From the NCBI RefSeq assembly GCF_030680395.1, contig NZ_JAUXVR010000007.1:62001-126000 (forward strand): a DNA stretch of 64,000 nt, in the 5' to 3' direction. Under the pieces are notes generated by a model that did no database searches, had not been told where the DNA came from, and worked only from the letters and a program-made list of their open reading frames with translations. The translations under genes and the position numbers were made by a program. Shown piece by piece: positions 17,234 to 26,884 of this stretch. The DNA is from Methylobacter sp. Lineage in GTDB: Bacteria; Pseudomonadota; Gammaproteobacteria; Methylococcales; Methylomonadaceae. Within the stretch, counting starts at the first letter, position 1; every line of letters starts with the position of its first letter.

Positions 17234-18106
17234 ATGAGTGCCGCAGATCCGATTGGCGTTTTCGATTCAGGCGTTGGCGGATTATCAGTTTTACATGAGA
17301 TTCGCAGGGCGTTGCCGGGTGAGGATCTGTTGTATGTGGCGGACTCCGCCCATGCGCCGTATGGCGATAAATCCCAGCAATTTATCGAGGCCCGGTCGAT
17401 TGCCATTACCGAGTTTTTGGTGAGCCGGAACGCCAAGGCCATTGTCGTGGCCTGCAACACGGCAACCGGCGCGGCGATAACGACATTGCGCTCACGCTTC
17501 TCCATGCCGATTATTGCGATGGAGCCAGCCGTTAAACCGGCGGTGGCGAATACCCGATCAGGGGTTATCGGCGTTCTGGCAACCAGCCGGACATTGGCCA
17601 GCGATAATTTTGTGAAGTTGTTTGCGCGATACGGTACGGATGTCGAGATATTGGGACAGGCATGTCCCGGATTGGTTGAACAAGTAGAAGCGGGCGATTT
17701 GTCAGGCGATAAAACCCGGCTATTGCTTGAGCAATATGTGATTCCATTGCTGGAGCAGAAAGCTGACACGATAGTGCTGGGCTGTACGCATTATCCGTTT
17801 TTGGCGCCGTTGATACAGAACATAGCAGGCCCCGGGGTGGCTGTCATAGATTCCGCCGCCGCCGTTGCACGGCAACTGCGCCGTCGGCTTGAAGTTGCCG
17901 GTCTGTTGGCGGATGCGGCCAAGGCAGGCGGAGAATCCTTTTGGACCAGCGGCTCATTGGGTAAAGCCCAGTCGCTGGTCTCTGAATTATGGCAGGCGGA
18001 AGTAGCGGTATGCGCTTTGCCAAGCCTACGTAAAAGGCTCGCAATGACTGAGAGTGATAGTGTCGTAGGAGCGGGCCACGCCCTCGACATTTTCGGCAAC
18101 AACTGA
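17234..18106 (+). CDS. murI: Glutamate racemase
   Basis: About 290 residues. Starts at ATG 17234 (MSAADPIGVFDSGVGG); a TTG three codons earlier is possible but less likely. FDSGVGGLSVL, VVACNTATG and LGCTHYPFL hold the two catalytic cysteines and acidic partners. Interconverts L- and D-glutamate for peptidoglycan. Its last ~14 codons lie in a REP-like palindrome that also supplies the stop (see repeat entry), so the C-terminal VVGAGHALDIFGNN is repeat-derived. Confidence 0.93.
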   Translation: MSAADPIGVFDSGVGGLSVLHEIRRALPGEDLLYVADSAHAPYGDKSQQFIEARSIAITEFLVSRNAKAIVVACNTATGAAITTLRSRFSMPIIAMEPAVKPAVANTRSGVIGVLATSRTLASDNFVKLFARYGTDVEILGQACPGLVEQVEAGDLSGDKTRLLLEQYVIPLLEQKADTIVLGCTHYPFLAPLIQNIAGPGVAVIDSAAAVARQLRRRLEVAGLLADAAKAGGESFWTSGSLGKAQSLVSELWQAEVAVCALPSLRKRLAMTESDSVVGAGHALDIFGNN

Positions 18107-18148
18107 AATTTTTGTTCACCGCTGATCGCGGGCATGGCCCGCTCCTAC
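18065..18148. repeat. REP-like palindrome overlapping the murI 3' end
   Basis: Perfect 14-base arms GTAGGAGCGGGCCA (18065-18078) and TGGCCCGCTCCTAC (18135-18148), with the murI stop (18104-18106) in between. Shares GTAGGAGCGG with the palindrome after folA. A copy of the CTTCGTGTCTTCGTGG repeat follows at 18174-18193. Confidence 0.7.
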
Positions 18149-18210
18149 AAGGTTTACAGTCGTTACGTTTTTTCTTCGTGTCTTCGTGGCGATATGTTTT
18201 AAGTTAATGC

Positions 18211-18894
18211 CTATGAAGTCGCAAAGCTGATTTGATCAAAACTATTTACCTGCCGGTGCTCGGCCTGCGGGTCGGGCATACTGTCCCGGGTCAGCCAGAT
18301 GGTTTCAAAACCTGCGGCTTTGGCGGCATCCAGTTCTTCTTTAATATCCGATAAAAACAACAGTTGGCTTGCCGGAGTTTCCAGTTGTCCCGCTATGTTT
18401 TCATAAGAGCTTTGTTCTTTCTTGCCGCCGATACGGGTATCGAAATAGCCGGAAAATAACGGCGTTAAATCGCCGTATTCAGTATGCGCGAACAACAGTT
18501 TTTGCGCGTAAACCGAACCGGAAGAATAAATGTATAAATCCAGGCCGCGGGCTTTCCATTCTTTGAGATGTGCAGCGGCATCGGGATACAGATGACCTTT
18601 GAAGTCGCCTTGCCGGTAACCGGCTTCCCAGATCAGGCCTTGCAAGGACTTTAACGGCGTGACTTTTTTGTCTTCATCTAACCACTGGATCAGCTGGGTG
18701 ATGATTTGCCCGGTAGACAGTTGCTCTCCAACTTCTTTGCAGACATCTTCCAGCAGCGGCTTTACTTGCGGATCGGCTGCGTGGCTGCGCACATAGTCGG
18801 CCAGATTTGCCCGCGCATAAGGAAACAGCACCTCCTTAACAAACAAAATCGAGGAGGTCGTGCCTTCGATGTCGGTGACGATGGCTTTAATCAT
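18211..18894 (-). CDS. mtnC: Enolase-phosphatase E1 (MtnC)
   Basis: 227 residues from the ATG whose product begins MIKAIVTDIEGTTSS, the HAD phosphatase motif I of MtnC. Later blocks: YIYSSGSVYAQKLLF (motif II region) and LLFLSDIKEELDAAKAAG (motif IV). It enolises and dephosphorylates diketomethylthiopentyl-phosphate in methionine salvage. Overlaps the mtnD stop by eight bases. Last gene of the mtnB-mtnD-mtnC operon. Confidence 0.92.
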   Translation of the reverse strand: MIKAIVTDIEGTTSSILFVKEVLFPYARANLADYVRSHAADPQVKPLLEDVCKEVGEQLSTGQIITQLIQWLDEDKKVTPLKSLQGLIWEAGYRQGDFKGHLYPDAAAHLKEWKARGLDLYIYSSGSVYAQKLLFAHTEYGDLTPLFSGYFDTRIGGKKEQSSYENIAGQLETPASQLLFLSDIKEELDAAKAAGFETIWLTRDSMPDPQAEHRQVNSFDQISFATS

Positions 18895-19498
18895 GATAGT
18901 TCGGCAATTGCTCCTGCATTGCTCTACCTCCTGCATCCGTGCAGTCGTCGGCAACGCATTGATCAAGCGTAGGAAAAGATTTGGCAATATCGCTGCCGGT
19001 AAAATCAGCCACCCAGCCGTCCGGCGTCGTGAATAAACGTATGCACTTAAACCGGGGATTTTCGCCCATATCAAACCAGTGCGTGGTGTTGGCCGGTACG
19101 CTGATTAAGTCGCCTTGTTCGCACAATACGCCATACACATTGTCGGCAACGTGCAGGTAAAACAGGCCGCGACCCTCGATAAAAAAGCGCACTTCAAAAT
19201 CGGCATGGACATGCTCGGACAGAAACTTCTGCCGGAAGGCCGCTTTCTCGGGGTGGTCCGGGTTTAAACTGATTACGTCAACAGACTGAAAACTGTATTG
19301 CTGTTTCAGGCGGTCGATGGAATCGCTGTAGGCGGCAAGCACGGTATTCTGGTCGGCATCGGCAGTAAGTTCACAGTTGGCCGTCCAGCGTTCGAACTGT
19401 ACGCCTATCGCATCCAGATGCTTTTGTATGGCGCCAAAGTCAGTATAAGCAACACCTGACTGTGGCTGATTCTCAGGGTAAACGGTTAATGCACTCAT
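18887..19498 (-). CDS. mtnD: Acireductone dioxygenase (MtnD)
   Basis: 203 residues from ATG 19498, which overlaps the mtnB stop as ATGA; the frame extends further up but the fold starts MSALTVYPENQ. Cupin metal ligands: EHVHADFEVRFFIEGRG (His, His, Glu) and HWFDMG (His). Iron or nickel enzyme that cleaves acireductone with oxygen in methionine salvage (iron form gives ketomethylthiobutyrate and formate). Confidence 0.92.
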   Translation of the reverse strand: MSALTVYPENQPQSGVAYTDFGAIQKHLDAIGVQFERWTANCELTADADQNTVLAAYSDSIDRLKQQYSFQSVDVISLNPDHPEKAAFRQKFLSEHVHADFEVRFFIEGRGLFYLHVADNVYGVLCEQGDLISVPANTTHWFDMGENPRFKCIRLFTTPDGWVADFTGSDIAKSFPTLDQCVADDCTDAGGRAMQEQLPNYHD

Positions 19499-20115
19499 AG
19501 TCTTTTGGCTCCGTGTAATCGTAATTCGCAATCAAATAAAAATTCCAGCGCCTCGAGATGACGCAACGTTTCCTGTACCGAACTGCCCCAGGTATAAAGT
19601 CCGTGTCCGGCAATTATATAGGCGTAAATGGCGCCGTGCTTGTTCATATACTGTTCCACTTGCCCGGCCAGACGGGGGATATTCTGGTCGTTGGCAAAAA
19701 TCGGTATCACAACCCGGCTTTCGTGGGTATCAATACCGGCCAAGGCTTTTAACAGCTCATAGTCTTCGAGTACGATTTCGGATTGGAATATCCGTGAGGT
19801 CAGGGTGGCATTAATCGAATGCGGGTGCAGTACCGACTGAACTTCCGGGAAACGTTTATACAGCGAGGTATGCAGCACCGTTTCCGCAGACGGTTTTTTA
19901 CCGTCAAGGGAATTGGCATCGGCATCGATCAGCATGATATCGTCGAGTTGCAAACGGCCTTTGTGTTTGCCGGAAACGGTAATGGCAATGGTGCCGTCAG
20001 GCAGCCGTGCGGAGAAATTGCCGCTGGTTGCAGGCACCCAGCCTTTGCTGTCGATAAATCGACCGGCATCAATCAACTGATGGGCCAGCTTGAGAAAGTC
20101 TTCGGTATAGGTCAT
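19495..20115 (-). CDS. mtnB: Methylthioribulose-1-phosphate dehydratase (MtnB)
   Basis: 206 residues from ATG 20115 (MTYTEDFLKLAHQL); an upstream start would add 19 residues. Class II aldolase fold with SGNFSARL, zinc ligands in VLHPHSINAT and AGHGLYTWG, and SAETVLHT. Dehydrates methylthioribulose-1-phosphate. Heads the salvage operon; mtnA and mtnK are not in the window. Confidence 0.92.
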   Translation of the reverse strand: MTYTEDFLKLAHQLIDAGRFIDSKGWVPATSGNFSARLPDGTIAITVSGKHKGRLQLDDIMLIDADANSLDGKKPSAETVLHTSLYKRFPEVQSVLHPHSINATLTSRIFQSEIVLEDYELLKALAGIDTHESRVVIPIFANDQNIPRLAGQVEQYMNKHGAIYAYIIAGHGLYTWGSSVQETLRHLEALEFLFDCELRLHGAKRL

Positions 20116-20397
20116 GTAGGGATAATGATTGTTTTGATTAGATGGGTGACAGTGAAACGTTGCGGAGATCAATCCGCAAACAATCGGGTAAAGAAATTTA
20201 AAAGAATATCACTACGAACGACTGCATGGAAGCAGGAGGTAGACTCGCGTCTGGAACAGCGATCGAGAGCAACGCATGGGGCGGTTGCCGAGACACGAAG
20301 GACACGAAATTTTCTGAGCGGTGAATAAAAGATTTTCAACCGCCTGATTACCCATATCCGCACAATTCCGGATCAGTTTATGGACGGGGTTTATCCC
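20116..20397. other. intergenic stretch with repeat fragment upstream of mtnB
   Basis: About 280 bases. Holds the mtnB promoter region and a degenerate CTTCGTG-family repeat at 20289-20310 (CGAGACACGAAGGACACGAA). No riboswitch or gene was recognised. Confidence 0.4.
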
Positions 20398-23300
20398 TTA
20401 AGTCGGCGCGGACAGATGAGGTATTTTCCACGCCGCCGGAACTTCCCATTCTTGTACCCAAGCGGCAAGATCAGCGGCAGGCATCGGTTTGGCGATGCCG
20501 TAGCCTTGCGCATGGCGGCAGCCCATTTGCAAAAGAGCGATGCCGTGTTCGATTGATTCCACGCCCTCGGCGATGACTTGTCGCCGGAAAGATTCGGCCA
20601 AACCGATAACGCCTTGCACAATGGCTAAATCATCCTCATTTTCGAGCATATTTCGCACGAAAGTCTGGTCGATTTTAAGCGTTTCCGCAGGCAGATGTTT
20701 AAGATAGCTCAGCGATGAATAGCCTGTTCCGAAATCATCCAGCGCAAACCGTACGCCCAATGTTTGACAGTCTTTAATAACCTGGGAGGTCAGCGATAAG
20801 TCAAGTAACGCCTGGGTTTCCAGTATCTCCAGCTCAAAATGAGCCGGTTTGATAGAGGGATGGCGTTCAAACGCATAATAGAGTTGCAGGATAAAATCGT
20901 CGGTTTGCAGCGATCTGGCGGTGATATTGACGCTGATGTGGAGTTGTAAGCCCAGCCGTTGCCAATCCTCCATGTGCTGCAAGGCCTTGTCGATAACCCA
21001 GGCATCGAGTTTGGTTATAATGTCATGGTTTTCAAGCAGCGGCAGAAAATCGCCCGGCATGACCACGCCGCGTTCAGGATGCCGCCAGCGTATCAACGCT
21101 TCTGCGCCGAACACGATACCCTGCTGCATGTCGACTTTGGGCTGGAAAAAAAGTTCGAATTCTTCGTTTTCAAGCGCCTGTTCAATACGGTTTAACGCCT
21201 CGCGATGCGAATGGAGTTGACGATCCAGCTCCAGGTTGTAAATATGAAAGCAGTTTTTTCCCTCTTGTTTGGCCTGATACATAGCTTGATCGGCATGCCG
21301 CAACAGCGTATCCGGGTCGGTATTATCTTCGGGGAAAATGCTGATGCCAATGCTGGCGGATACCGAAACAGCCTGGTTTTTCAAGGAAACAGGCTCGCTG
21401 ATGACTTGCAGCAGACGATGCAAAGTGGTTTCGCAGTCTTCAACCTTTTCCAGTCCCAGCAATAAAAATACAAATTCATCGCCGCCTAAACGGGCGATGG
21501 TATCTCCTTCGCGCAGGGCATTTTTAATGCGCAGGGCAATTTCGATCAGCAGTTGGTCGCCCGCTTCATGGCCCAGTCTGTCGTTAACCGGTTTAAAGCC
21601 GTCCAGGTCAAGATAACCGACCGCCATTAAACAGTTGTCCCGCCTGGTTTGAGCAAATGCCAGATGCATACGGTCCGCTAATAGAATCCGGTTGGGCACA
21701 CCGGTGAGCGGATCGTAGTGAGCCATGAGTTCCAGCTTCCGTTCCTGCTCTTTAAGCTGGGTAATATCTGAAGATGTGCCGATGTAATGCGTTATTTTAC
21801 CCTGCTGATCGGCAACCGCGGAAATAGTGAGCCATTCGGCAAAGATTTCCCCGCCTTTCTTGCGGTTCCAAACCTCGCCGCGCCAGTAGCCCTGTTGACC
21901 GATTGCTTGCCACATGTTTTCATAGAAGCTGATATCGTGAAGTCCTGACTTAAGCAAACTTGGCTTTTTACCCAATACTTCATCGCGCGAATACCCTGTT
22001 ATGCTGCCGAACGCCGGGTTCATATCGATAATGTTGCGCTGCGCATCGGTAATCAGGATGCCTTCCTGGGTACTTGCAAAAACGCTGGCAGCCATACGCT
22101 GTTCTTCTTCAACCTGTTTGCGTTTGCTGATGTCGCGTTGCAAACGCATATTCCAGATGACAATAAAAGCAAGCAGCGACAGTGCCGCTGCGGCATAAAG
22201 CAGAACGGTTTCAGTTTTTATACCGGCTTCATATTTCAAACTCATCCAGCGGTTCTGGATGGCGTCTTTTTCAGACTGGGGGATGTCGGCCAGGGTTTTG
22301 GCAAGTAAGCTTACCAGTTCGGGATTAGTCTTGGTGGCGGCCATGCGGTGGTGGCTTTTGTAATTGGTCGCTCCGGAAAAACTGAGATTAAGCATGCCCT
22401 CTCTTTTAATCGCGTAGTTGGTTGAAGCGGCATCGCCAATGTAAGCATCCGCTTTGCCGCTGCTGACCATATTCAATGCATCGCGAATATTTTCGGTGGG
22501 AACCAGTTGTATTTCAGGATGGTCGTGCATCAGCAGTTCTTGCATGAAGTAGCCTCTTTCCAGCGTCACCCGCTTGCCGCTGAGACGATCCAGGGTACCG
22601 ATAAATCCGTTGTTACTATCGCTGATAATGATGGCAGGAGTGCTTAGATAGGCGTCTGTGAAAACTAAATAGCGCTCACGTTCTGGCGTTTTATTGGCGT
22701 TGGAGATCATCTCCAACTCTCCGTGCTGCGCCATTTCCAGCATTTCAGACCAGGATTTATCCTTCACTATGTCAAGCTTTACGCCCAGCCGCTGCCCGAC
22801 CAAGGCTATATAGTCAGCGCTCAGGCCAACGTAATTACCGTTGGCATCGATCCATTCGTACGGTGCAAAATCACGGTCTATGCCTACGCGAATAACCGGA
22901 TGCGTCTGCAACCAAGCCTGTTCCTCCGGAGTGAAATCAAGCTTGTTTTGCTCTTTTTGGAGGTAAATAAAGTCTTCCAGATGATCTGTCGAATTTATCA
23001 GGCCGAGCTGCCGATAAGTATCGGCGATCCGTTGAAAACGCTTGATATCGGTGTGACCGATTGGAATAGTGTCCGGCAAAATCATCTTTACCGTTTCCTG
23101 TGCCTCAAAACGCAAGTGCCCGGCAGACAGCCGGTTACCGGGATTATATTGACTTAGAATGATCCGGATCAATTCGTCCTGATGTTTGAGCGCATAATCC
23201 CAGCCTTTGAGCGAGGCGCGCAGGAAACGCCGAACTCTTTCCGGATGCCGGTTTAGTTCCTGTTCCGTGGTGAACAGATTATCGCTTAAAAAATCTACAC

Positions 23301-23916
23301 CGTAGCTGCGAGGATCGATGATGTTAATTTCGATATTTTTGTTTTTGAAGTAATCAACCTGGTCGGTGAGATAGCTGACCATGACATCGGTTTTGCCATT
23401 GGTCAGGTCGTCGGGGTTGAAGGAGTTTGCCAAATGGGTAAATTCATCGCCGGAGATACCTGTTTCATAAAGCATGGCGAGCAGCGGTGCATTGTCAAAA
23501 CTGTCCTCCATGACCCGTTTGCCCTGAAGCTCATAGGGGCTGACTATGCCGGAATCCTTTAAGGTAAGGTATACCAGCGGGTTATGTTGAAATATAGAAG
23601 CCAAAACCACGACCGGCTTGCCGACCAGCCGTTGTTCCAGCAGCCCGGTATCGGCTACGCCGTATTGAGACTCGTCTTTTAGGACTTGCTCAATGTTATT
23701 GATGCCGGGAATACGCTCACGGATAGTGACGTCCAGCTGTTCTTCAGCGTAAAAACCTTTTTCCTTTGCCGCGTAGTAGCCGGCAAACTGGAATGAATGT
23801 AACCACTTGAGTTGCAAAGAGACCTTTTCGGCAGGCTGTGCAAGTTCCGCCAATAAAGGTGATGAACAGAACGCCAGATACAATAAAGCAGCCAACCGGA
23901 GCAAGGGCATAAGCAT
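20398..23916 (-). CDS. GGDEF/EAL protein with dual periplasmic sensors
   Basis: 1172 residues. Order: signal peptide (MLMPLLRLAALLYLAFC); NMT1/THI5-like periplasmic domain (about 28-300, KVSLQLKWLHSFQFAGYYAA); SBP_bac_3-type domain (about 330-565, VIRVGIDRDFAPYEWIDA); one membrane helix (about 575-592); PAS (about 605-725); GGDEF (intact RLGGDEF, with an REGD inhibitory-site motif just before it); EAL (intact AEALIRW, VNITAR, DDFGTGYSSL, AEGVES). Likely senses a periplasmic ligand and makes and/or degrades cyclic di-GMP; key residues of both cytosolic domains look intact. Divergent from a DUF475 gene. Confidence 0.87.
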   Translation of the reverse strand: MLMPLLRLAALLYLAFCSSPLLAELAQPAEKVSLQLKWLHSFQFAGYYAAKEKGFYAEEQLDVTIRERIPGINNIEQVLKDESQYGVADTGLLEQRLVGKPVVVLASIFQHNPLVYLTLKDSGIVSPYELQGKRVMEDSFDNAPLLAMLYETGISGDEFTHLANSFNPDDLTNGKTDVMVSYLTDQVDYFKNKNIEINIIDPRSYGVDFLSDNLFTTEQELNRHPERVRRFLRASLKGWDYALKHQDELIRIILSQYNPGNRLSAGHLRFEAQETVKMILPDTIPIGHTDIKRFQRIADTYRQLGLINSTDHLEDFIYLQKEQNKLDFTPEEQAWLQTHPVIRVGIDRDFAPYEWIDANGNYVGLSADYIALVGQRLGVKLDIVKDKSWSEMLEMAQHGELEMISNANKTPERERYLVFTDAYLSTPAIIISDSNNGFIGTLDRLSGKRVTLERGYFMQELLMHDHPEIQLVPTENIRDALNMVSSGKADAYIGDAASTNYAIKREGMLNLSFSGATNYKSHHRMAATKTNPELVSLLAKTLADIPQSEKDAIQNRWMSLKYEAGIKTETVLLYAAAALSLLAFIVIWNMRLQRDISKRKQVEEEQRMAASVFASTQEGILITDAQRNIIDMNPAFGSITGYSRDEVLGKKPSLLKSGLHDISFYENMWQAIGQQGYWRGEVWNRKKGGEIFAEWLTISAVADQQGKITHYIGTSSDITQLKEQERKLELMAHYDPLTGVPNRILLADRMHLAFAQTRRDNCLMAVGYLDLDGFKPVNDRLGHEAGDQLLIEIALRIKNALREGDTIARLGGDEFVFLLLGLEKVEDCETTLHRLLQVISEPVSLKNQAVSVSASIGISIFPEDNTDPDTLLRHADQAMYQAKQEGKNCFHIYNLELDRQLHSHREALNRIEQALENEEFELFFQPKVDMQQGIVFGAEALIRWRHPERGVVMPGDFLPLLENHDIITKLDAWVIDKALQHMEDWQRLGLQLHISVNITARSLQTDDFILQLYYAFERHPSIKPAHFELEILETQALLDLSLTSQVIKDCQTLGVRFALDDFGTGYSSLSYLKHLPAETLKIDQTFVRNMLENEDDLAIVQGVIGLAESFRRQVIAEGVESIEHGIALLQMGCRHAQGYGIAKPMPAADLAAWVQEWEVPAAWKIPHLSAPT

Positions 23917-24128
23917 CAGTGTGTGAAAATGTGTAATTCTAGCATTTCGGCATCGGTATGGTCTGTCTGTAATTTAATGCTTACGATTTTTTACAAAAAA
24001 GGAAGCCGTGAAATTATCGAAAAATTAGTAATTAGCAAAGTATCGCTCAAGCTTTTATAAATATTGATTTTAAATCAAATACACCTATAGTTGCCTGACA
24101 AAAATCACCAACCTTTAGCGAGTACACT

Positions 24129-25133
24129 ATGCAACATTTTCGTCTTTCTTTTTTCGTCACCGCGGTCTGTTTGGCCGTAGCATTTTATTGGGGGGGAATA
24201 ATGGGGGCTTTTATCGCCATTATTCTCGGAGTTCTTGAAGTCAGTTTATCATTTGATAATGCGGTTGTTAACGCATCAATTCTAAAGCGTATGGATGACC
24301 GCTGGCAGAAGTACTTTTTAACCTGGGGTATTTTGATTGCCGTTTTCGGCATGCGCCTACTGTTTCCTATCGTGATTGTTTCTGCGGCCACCGGTATCGA
24401 CTTTATGGGCGTCACCGAGATGGCGCTAAAAGACACTACGACTTATGCCAAACATTTAGACGAGTCTCATGTACAAATTGCGGCATTCGGCGGCATGTTC
24501 TTGCTGATGGTGTTTTATTCGTTCATCTTTGATGAAACCAGGGAATTACATTGGTTGGGTTACATAGAAAAAAAAATGTCTTCATTCGGAAAGCTTGAAG
24601 CAATTGAAATTATCATGGCATTAGGGCCGCTGTTAATCATCCAAAACTACTTGCCCCAGGAAATCCGTTTGGATGCGCTGGTTGCAGGTGTTACAGGGGT
24701 TATTTTATACGTGATCGTGGACAGTCTTGCGACCTTGTTTGAGCATGAGGAAGAAGGTGAAGAGGTCGTTGCGGTGCTCAAAAAAAGCGGCATGATGAGC
24801 TTCATCTATCTTGAAGTATTGGATGCGTCGTTTTCCTTTGATGGCGTGATCGGCGCGTTTGCGATCACCCAGGATGTGGTCATTATCATGTTGGGCTTGG
24901 CTATCGGCGCGATGTTTGTGCGAAGCTTGACAGTCTATCTGGTGCGTAAAGGTGCGCTGGATGAATATGTGTTTCTGGAGCATGGCGCTCATTATGCCAT
25001 TGGGGTACTGGCGGGCATTATGCTTGTCAGCATGACTCATCATATTCCTGAGGTTATAACCGGCTTGACGGGGGCAGTGTTGATAGCATTATCACTGATT
25101 TCATCAATCCGCTACAAAAAACGGGTCGCCTGA
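24129..25133 (+). CDS. DUF475/TerC-like multi-pass membrane protein
   Basis: 334 residues with about eight hydrophobic segments. The early VLEVSLSFDNAVVNASILKRM and later LEVLDASFSFDGVIGAFAIT carry the paired acidic SFDN/SFDG motifs of the TerC/DUF475 superfamily, probably metal-linked inner-membrane proteins (TerC relatives handle manganese or tellurite stress). Ends in a charged cytosolic tail. No riboswitch was recognised upstream. Confidence 0.8.
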   Translation: MQHFRLSFFVTAVCLAVAFYWGGIMGAFIAIILGVLEVSLSFDNAVVNASILKRMDDRWQKYFLTWGILIAVFGMRLLFPIVIVSAATGIDFMGVTEMALKDTTTYAKHLDESHVQIAAFGGMFLLMVFYSFIFDETRELHWLGYIEKKMSSFGKLEAIEIIMALGPLLIIQNYLPQEIRLDALVAGVTGVILYVIVDSLATLFEHEEEGEEVVAVLKKSGMMSFIYLEVLDASFSFDGVIGAFAITQDVVIIMLGLAIGAMFVRSLTVYLVRKGALDEYVFLEHGAHYAIGVLAGIMLVSMTHHIPEVITGLTGAVLIALSLISSIRYKKRVA

Positions 25134-25242
25134 TTTTGGGTTGTGTTTGCCGGAAACGCCAGTTCTCGCTGATGCTCGAACCGGCTTATTCCGGCTTATT
25201 CCGGCTTACTTTCAAGGTAGAAATTCAATTAGCGAATAGGGC
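25134..25242. other. intergenic with short CGGCTTATTC tandem repeat
   Basis: Between convergent genes. Carries a GGCTTATTCC unit repeated two to three times in tandem around 25181-25208; a possible mutational hot spot or terminator region. No gene. Confidence 0.4.
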
Positions 25243-26184
25243 TTAATCTTCCAATTGCTGAATGCCATCCAGATACCATTTGGACTGGATGCTGACTTTA
25301 GGCTTAATAAAATGCCAGACTTCCCTGACTTGCTCAGCCTGAGCGTTGCTGTCTTCGCGCATGATGGAATCGAACAGCACCACCGCTTCAAGTTCTGAAC
25401 CGACTTCCCTGACTTCCAGCAGTTCCGCTTCCAGCTTAAGGACTTCTGTGCGGTTCTCCGTAGTCGATGCTTTAAGCTGATCCTGAATTTCGGCAAATAC
25501 TTTATCCGTTGTTAAGCCTCTGATTTCGGCAAGATCACGTTCATCCCAGGCTTTTTGCAGTTCGGTAAAGGCTATCTTGGCGCCGATCAGAAAGCCCTTT
25601 TGATCAAAGTTGGCCGGAACGTTCGCTGTACCGACTTCTGCATTCTGTTGAGCGGATTGACCGAGGGCCCCGGATGTGGCGGTATTGTGTTTATCCCCGA
25701 ACAGAATATCCGTATCGAAACCGGCAGGATCAGTCTGGTTTGGCGGCGACACCTGATAGTTGTTATCAGCTGTCCGGTTATAGGCGGGGCGTGGTGTAGC
25801 GCTCGCTTTTTTAGCGGCAAACCATTTATAAAGTAGAAAGGCAATTCCGCCAAAAATCAGTATATCCATAAAGTTGATACCCTGAAAGCCGCCGCCGGCA
25901 AATAGCGAGCCTAATAACCCGCCCAGCGCCAAGCCGCCCAACATACCCATTAAACCGCTACGACCAGCTGCCGCAGGTGTCGCTGCCGGGTTTGGCGTGG
26001 CAGCTTGTTGCTGGGCAGGCCGAGCGGGTGGGGTTACAGAGCGTTGATACGGAGCGCTGTAGGAGGATCTGCCGCCAAAAGAGCTGCCGCCGCCGAAACG
26101 TTTGGCATCTGCGTCTGACATCTCGGCTAACGTTAAGGAAAGCCCCATTAATAAAGTAGCAATAATTCCGGTATATTTATTCAT
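25243..26184 (-). CDS. Tim44-like domain membrane protein
   Basis: 313 residues: signal/membrane helix (1-27), glycine/serine/proline/alanine-rich linker, glycine-rich hydrophobic segment (MLGGLALGGLLGSLFAG), a second helix (MDILIFGGIAFLLYKWF), then the Tim44-like domain from about residue 195 (FDQKGFLIGAKIAFTELQKAWDERDL ... LKAEAELLEVREVGSELEAVVLFDS-type blocks). Bacterial Tim44-like proteins are inner-membrane proteins of unknown task. Confidence 0.8.
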   Translation of the reverse strand: MNKYTGIIATLLMGLSLTLAEMSDADAKRFGGGSSFGGRSSYSAPYQRSVTPPARPAQQQAATPNPAATPAAAGRSGLMGMLGGLALGGLLGSLFAGGGFQGINFMDILIFGGIAFLLYKWFAAKKASATPRPAYNRTADNNYQVSPPNQTDPAGFDTDILFGDKHNTATSGALGQSAQQNAEVGTANVPANFDQKGFLIGAKIAFTELQKAWDERDLAEIRGLTTDKVFAEIQDQLKASTTENRTEVLKLEAELLEVREVGSELEAVVLFDSIMREDSNAQAEQVREVWHFIKPKVSIQSKWYLDGIQQLED

Positions 26185-26344
26185 ACATTCGCAAGTTTAG
26201 TCAGTTGAATCATGCCGACTGTTCCTGTCATGCACTCTTCGGGGGTGATGTTTGCTGCTTCAGGCAACAAGAGTCTGGTTTTTGCATTATTGGGGTGAAT
26301 AATTAAACAACAAGTTGTTAATTGTTTTTTAATAGCATAGCATT
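26185..26344. promoter_or_regulatory. upstream region of RND operon
   Basis: About 160 bases. Contains a short palindrome AACAAC-AA-GTTGTT (26306-26319) in an AT-rich stretch just before the first gene, possibly an operator or promoter element. Evidence is by eye only. Confidence 0.35.
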
Positions 26345-26350
26345 GTGCGC

Positions 26351-26749
26351 ATGTTTACAACACTACGCAAATTTACCGTTATCTTTCTGGCAATAGTGCA
26401 ATTGATTGCGCCGTTGGTGCATGCGCATGCCGGAGACAAGGTTTCAGACTTGGGACTGCATGTTCCCGGCCTTGAAATGTATGGTGTTAAACATAGTGCC
26501 TTTATGTCTCAGGCAGTCAATTATGATTTCGATTCTGAAGGAATCATAGTAAGTGTTGATGCCGGCATGAAAGACAGGCAAGTTAATGCCGTTGCAGATT
26601 TAGATGACAATCCCTATCTGCATCAACAGGCCGCACTATTTAAAACCGCACTCTCTCCTTTTGATACTAATTTCTCCCCGCAATCAGCGCAGTTTGTTTG
26701 TCGGTTGCTTATTCCATCGCTATCCCCTCGCGCACCTCCCGCTCAATAA
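26351..26749 (+). CDS. small exported protein at head of RND operon
   Basis: About 132 residues (from ATG 26351; a GTG two codons earlier is possible). Signal peptide (FTVIFLAIVQLIAPLVHAHA) then a His-containing region and a soluble part. Position just before a CusCBA/CzcCBA-type operon recalls CzcI-like accessory proteins, but no homology could be shown. Function unknown. Confidence 0.55.
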   Translation: MFTTLRKFTVIFLAIVQLIAPLVHAHAGDKVSDLGLHVPGLEMYGVKHSAFMSQAVNYDFDSEGIIVSVDAGMKDRQVNAVADLDDNPYLHQQAALFKTALSPFDTNFSPQSAQFVCRLLIPSLSPRAPPAQ

Positions 26750-26884
26750 CCTTCGTTTTTGCAGGAATGTTGCAATGCAATGTTTCCCTGTAATTGCTCC
26801 TGCATTACCCGTTCATACAGTCGTACGTTACTGGTTTTTCCTTAAAACTTAATAACGCGGTTAGCGCCGCATCGAGTTTGGTCT

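Noticed and set aside
24000-24128. Manganese riboswitch upstream of the DUF475/TerC-like gene
   Set aside because: The leader is short and AT-rich and I could not draw the expected paired helices.
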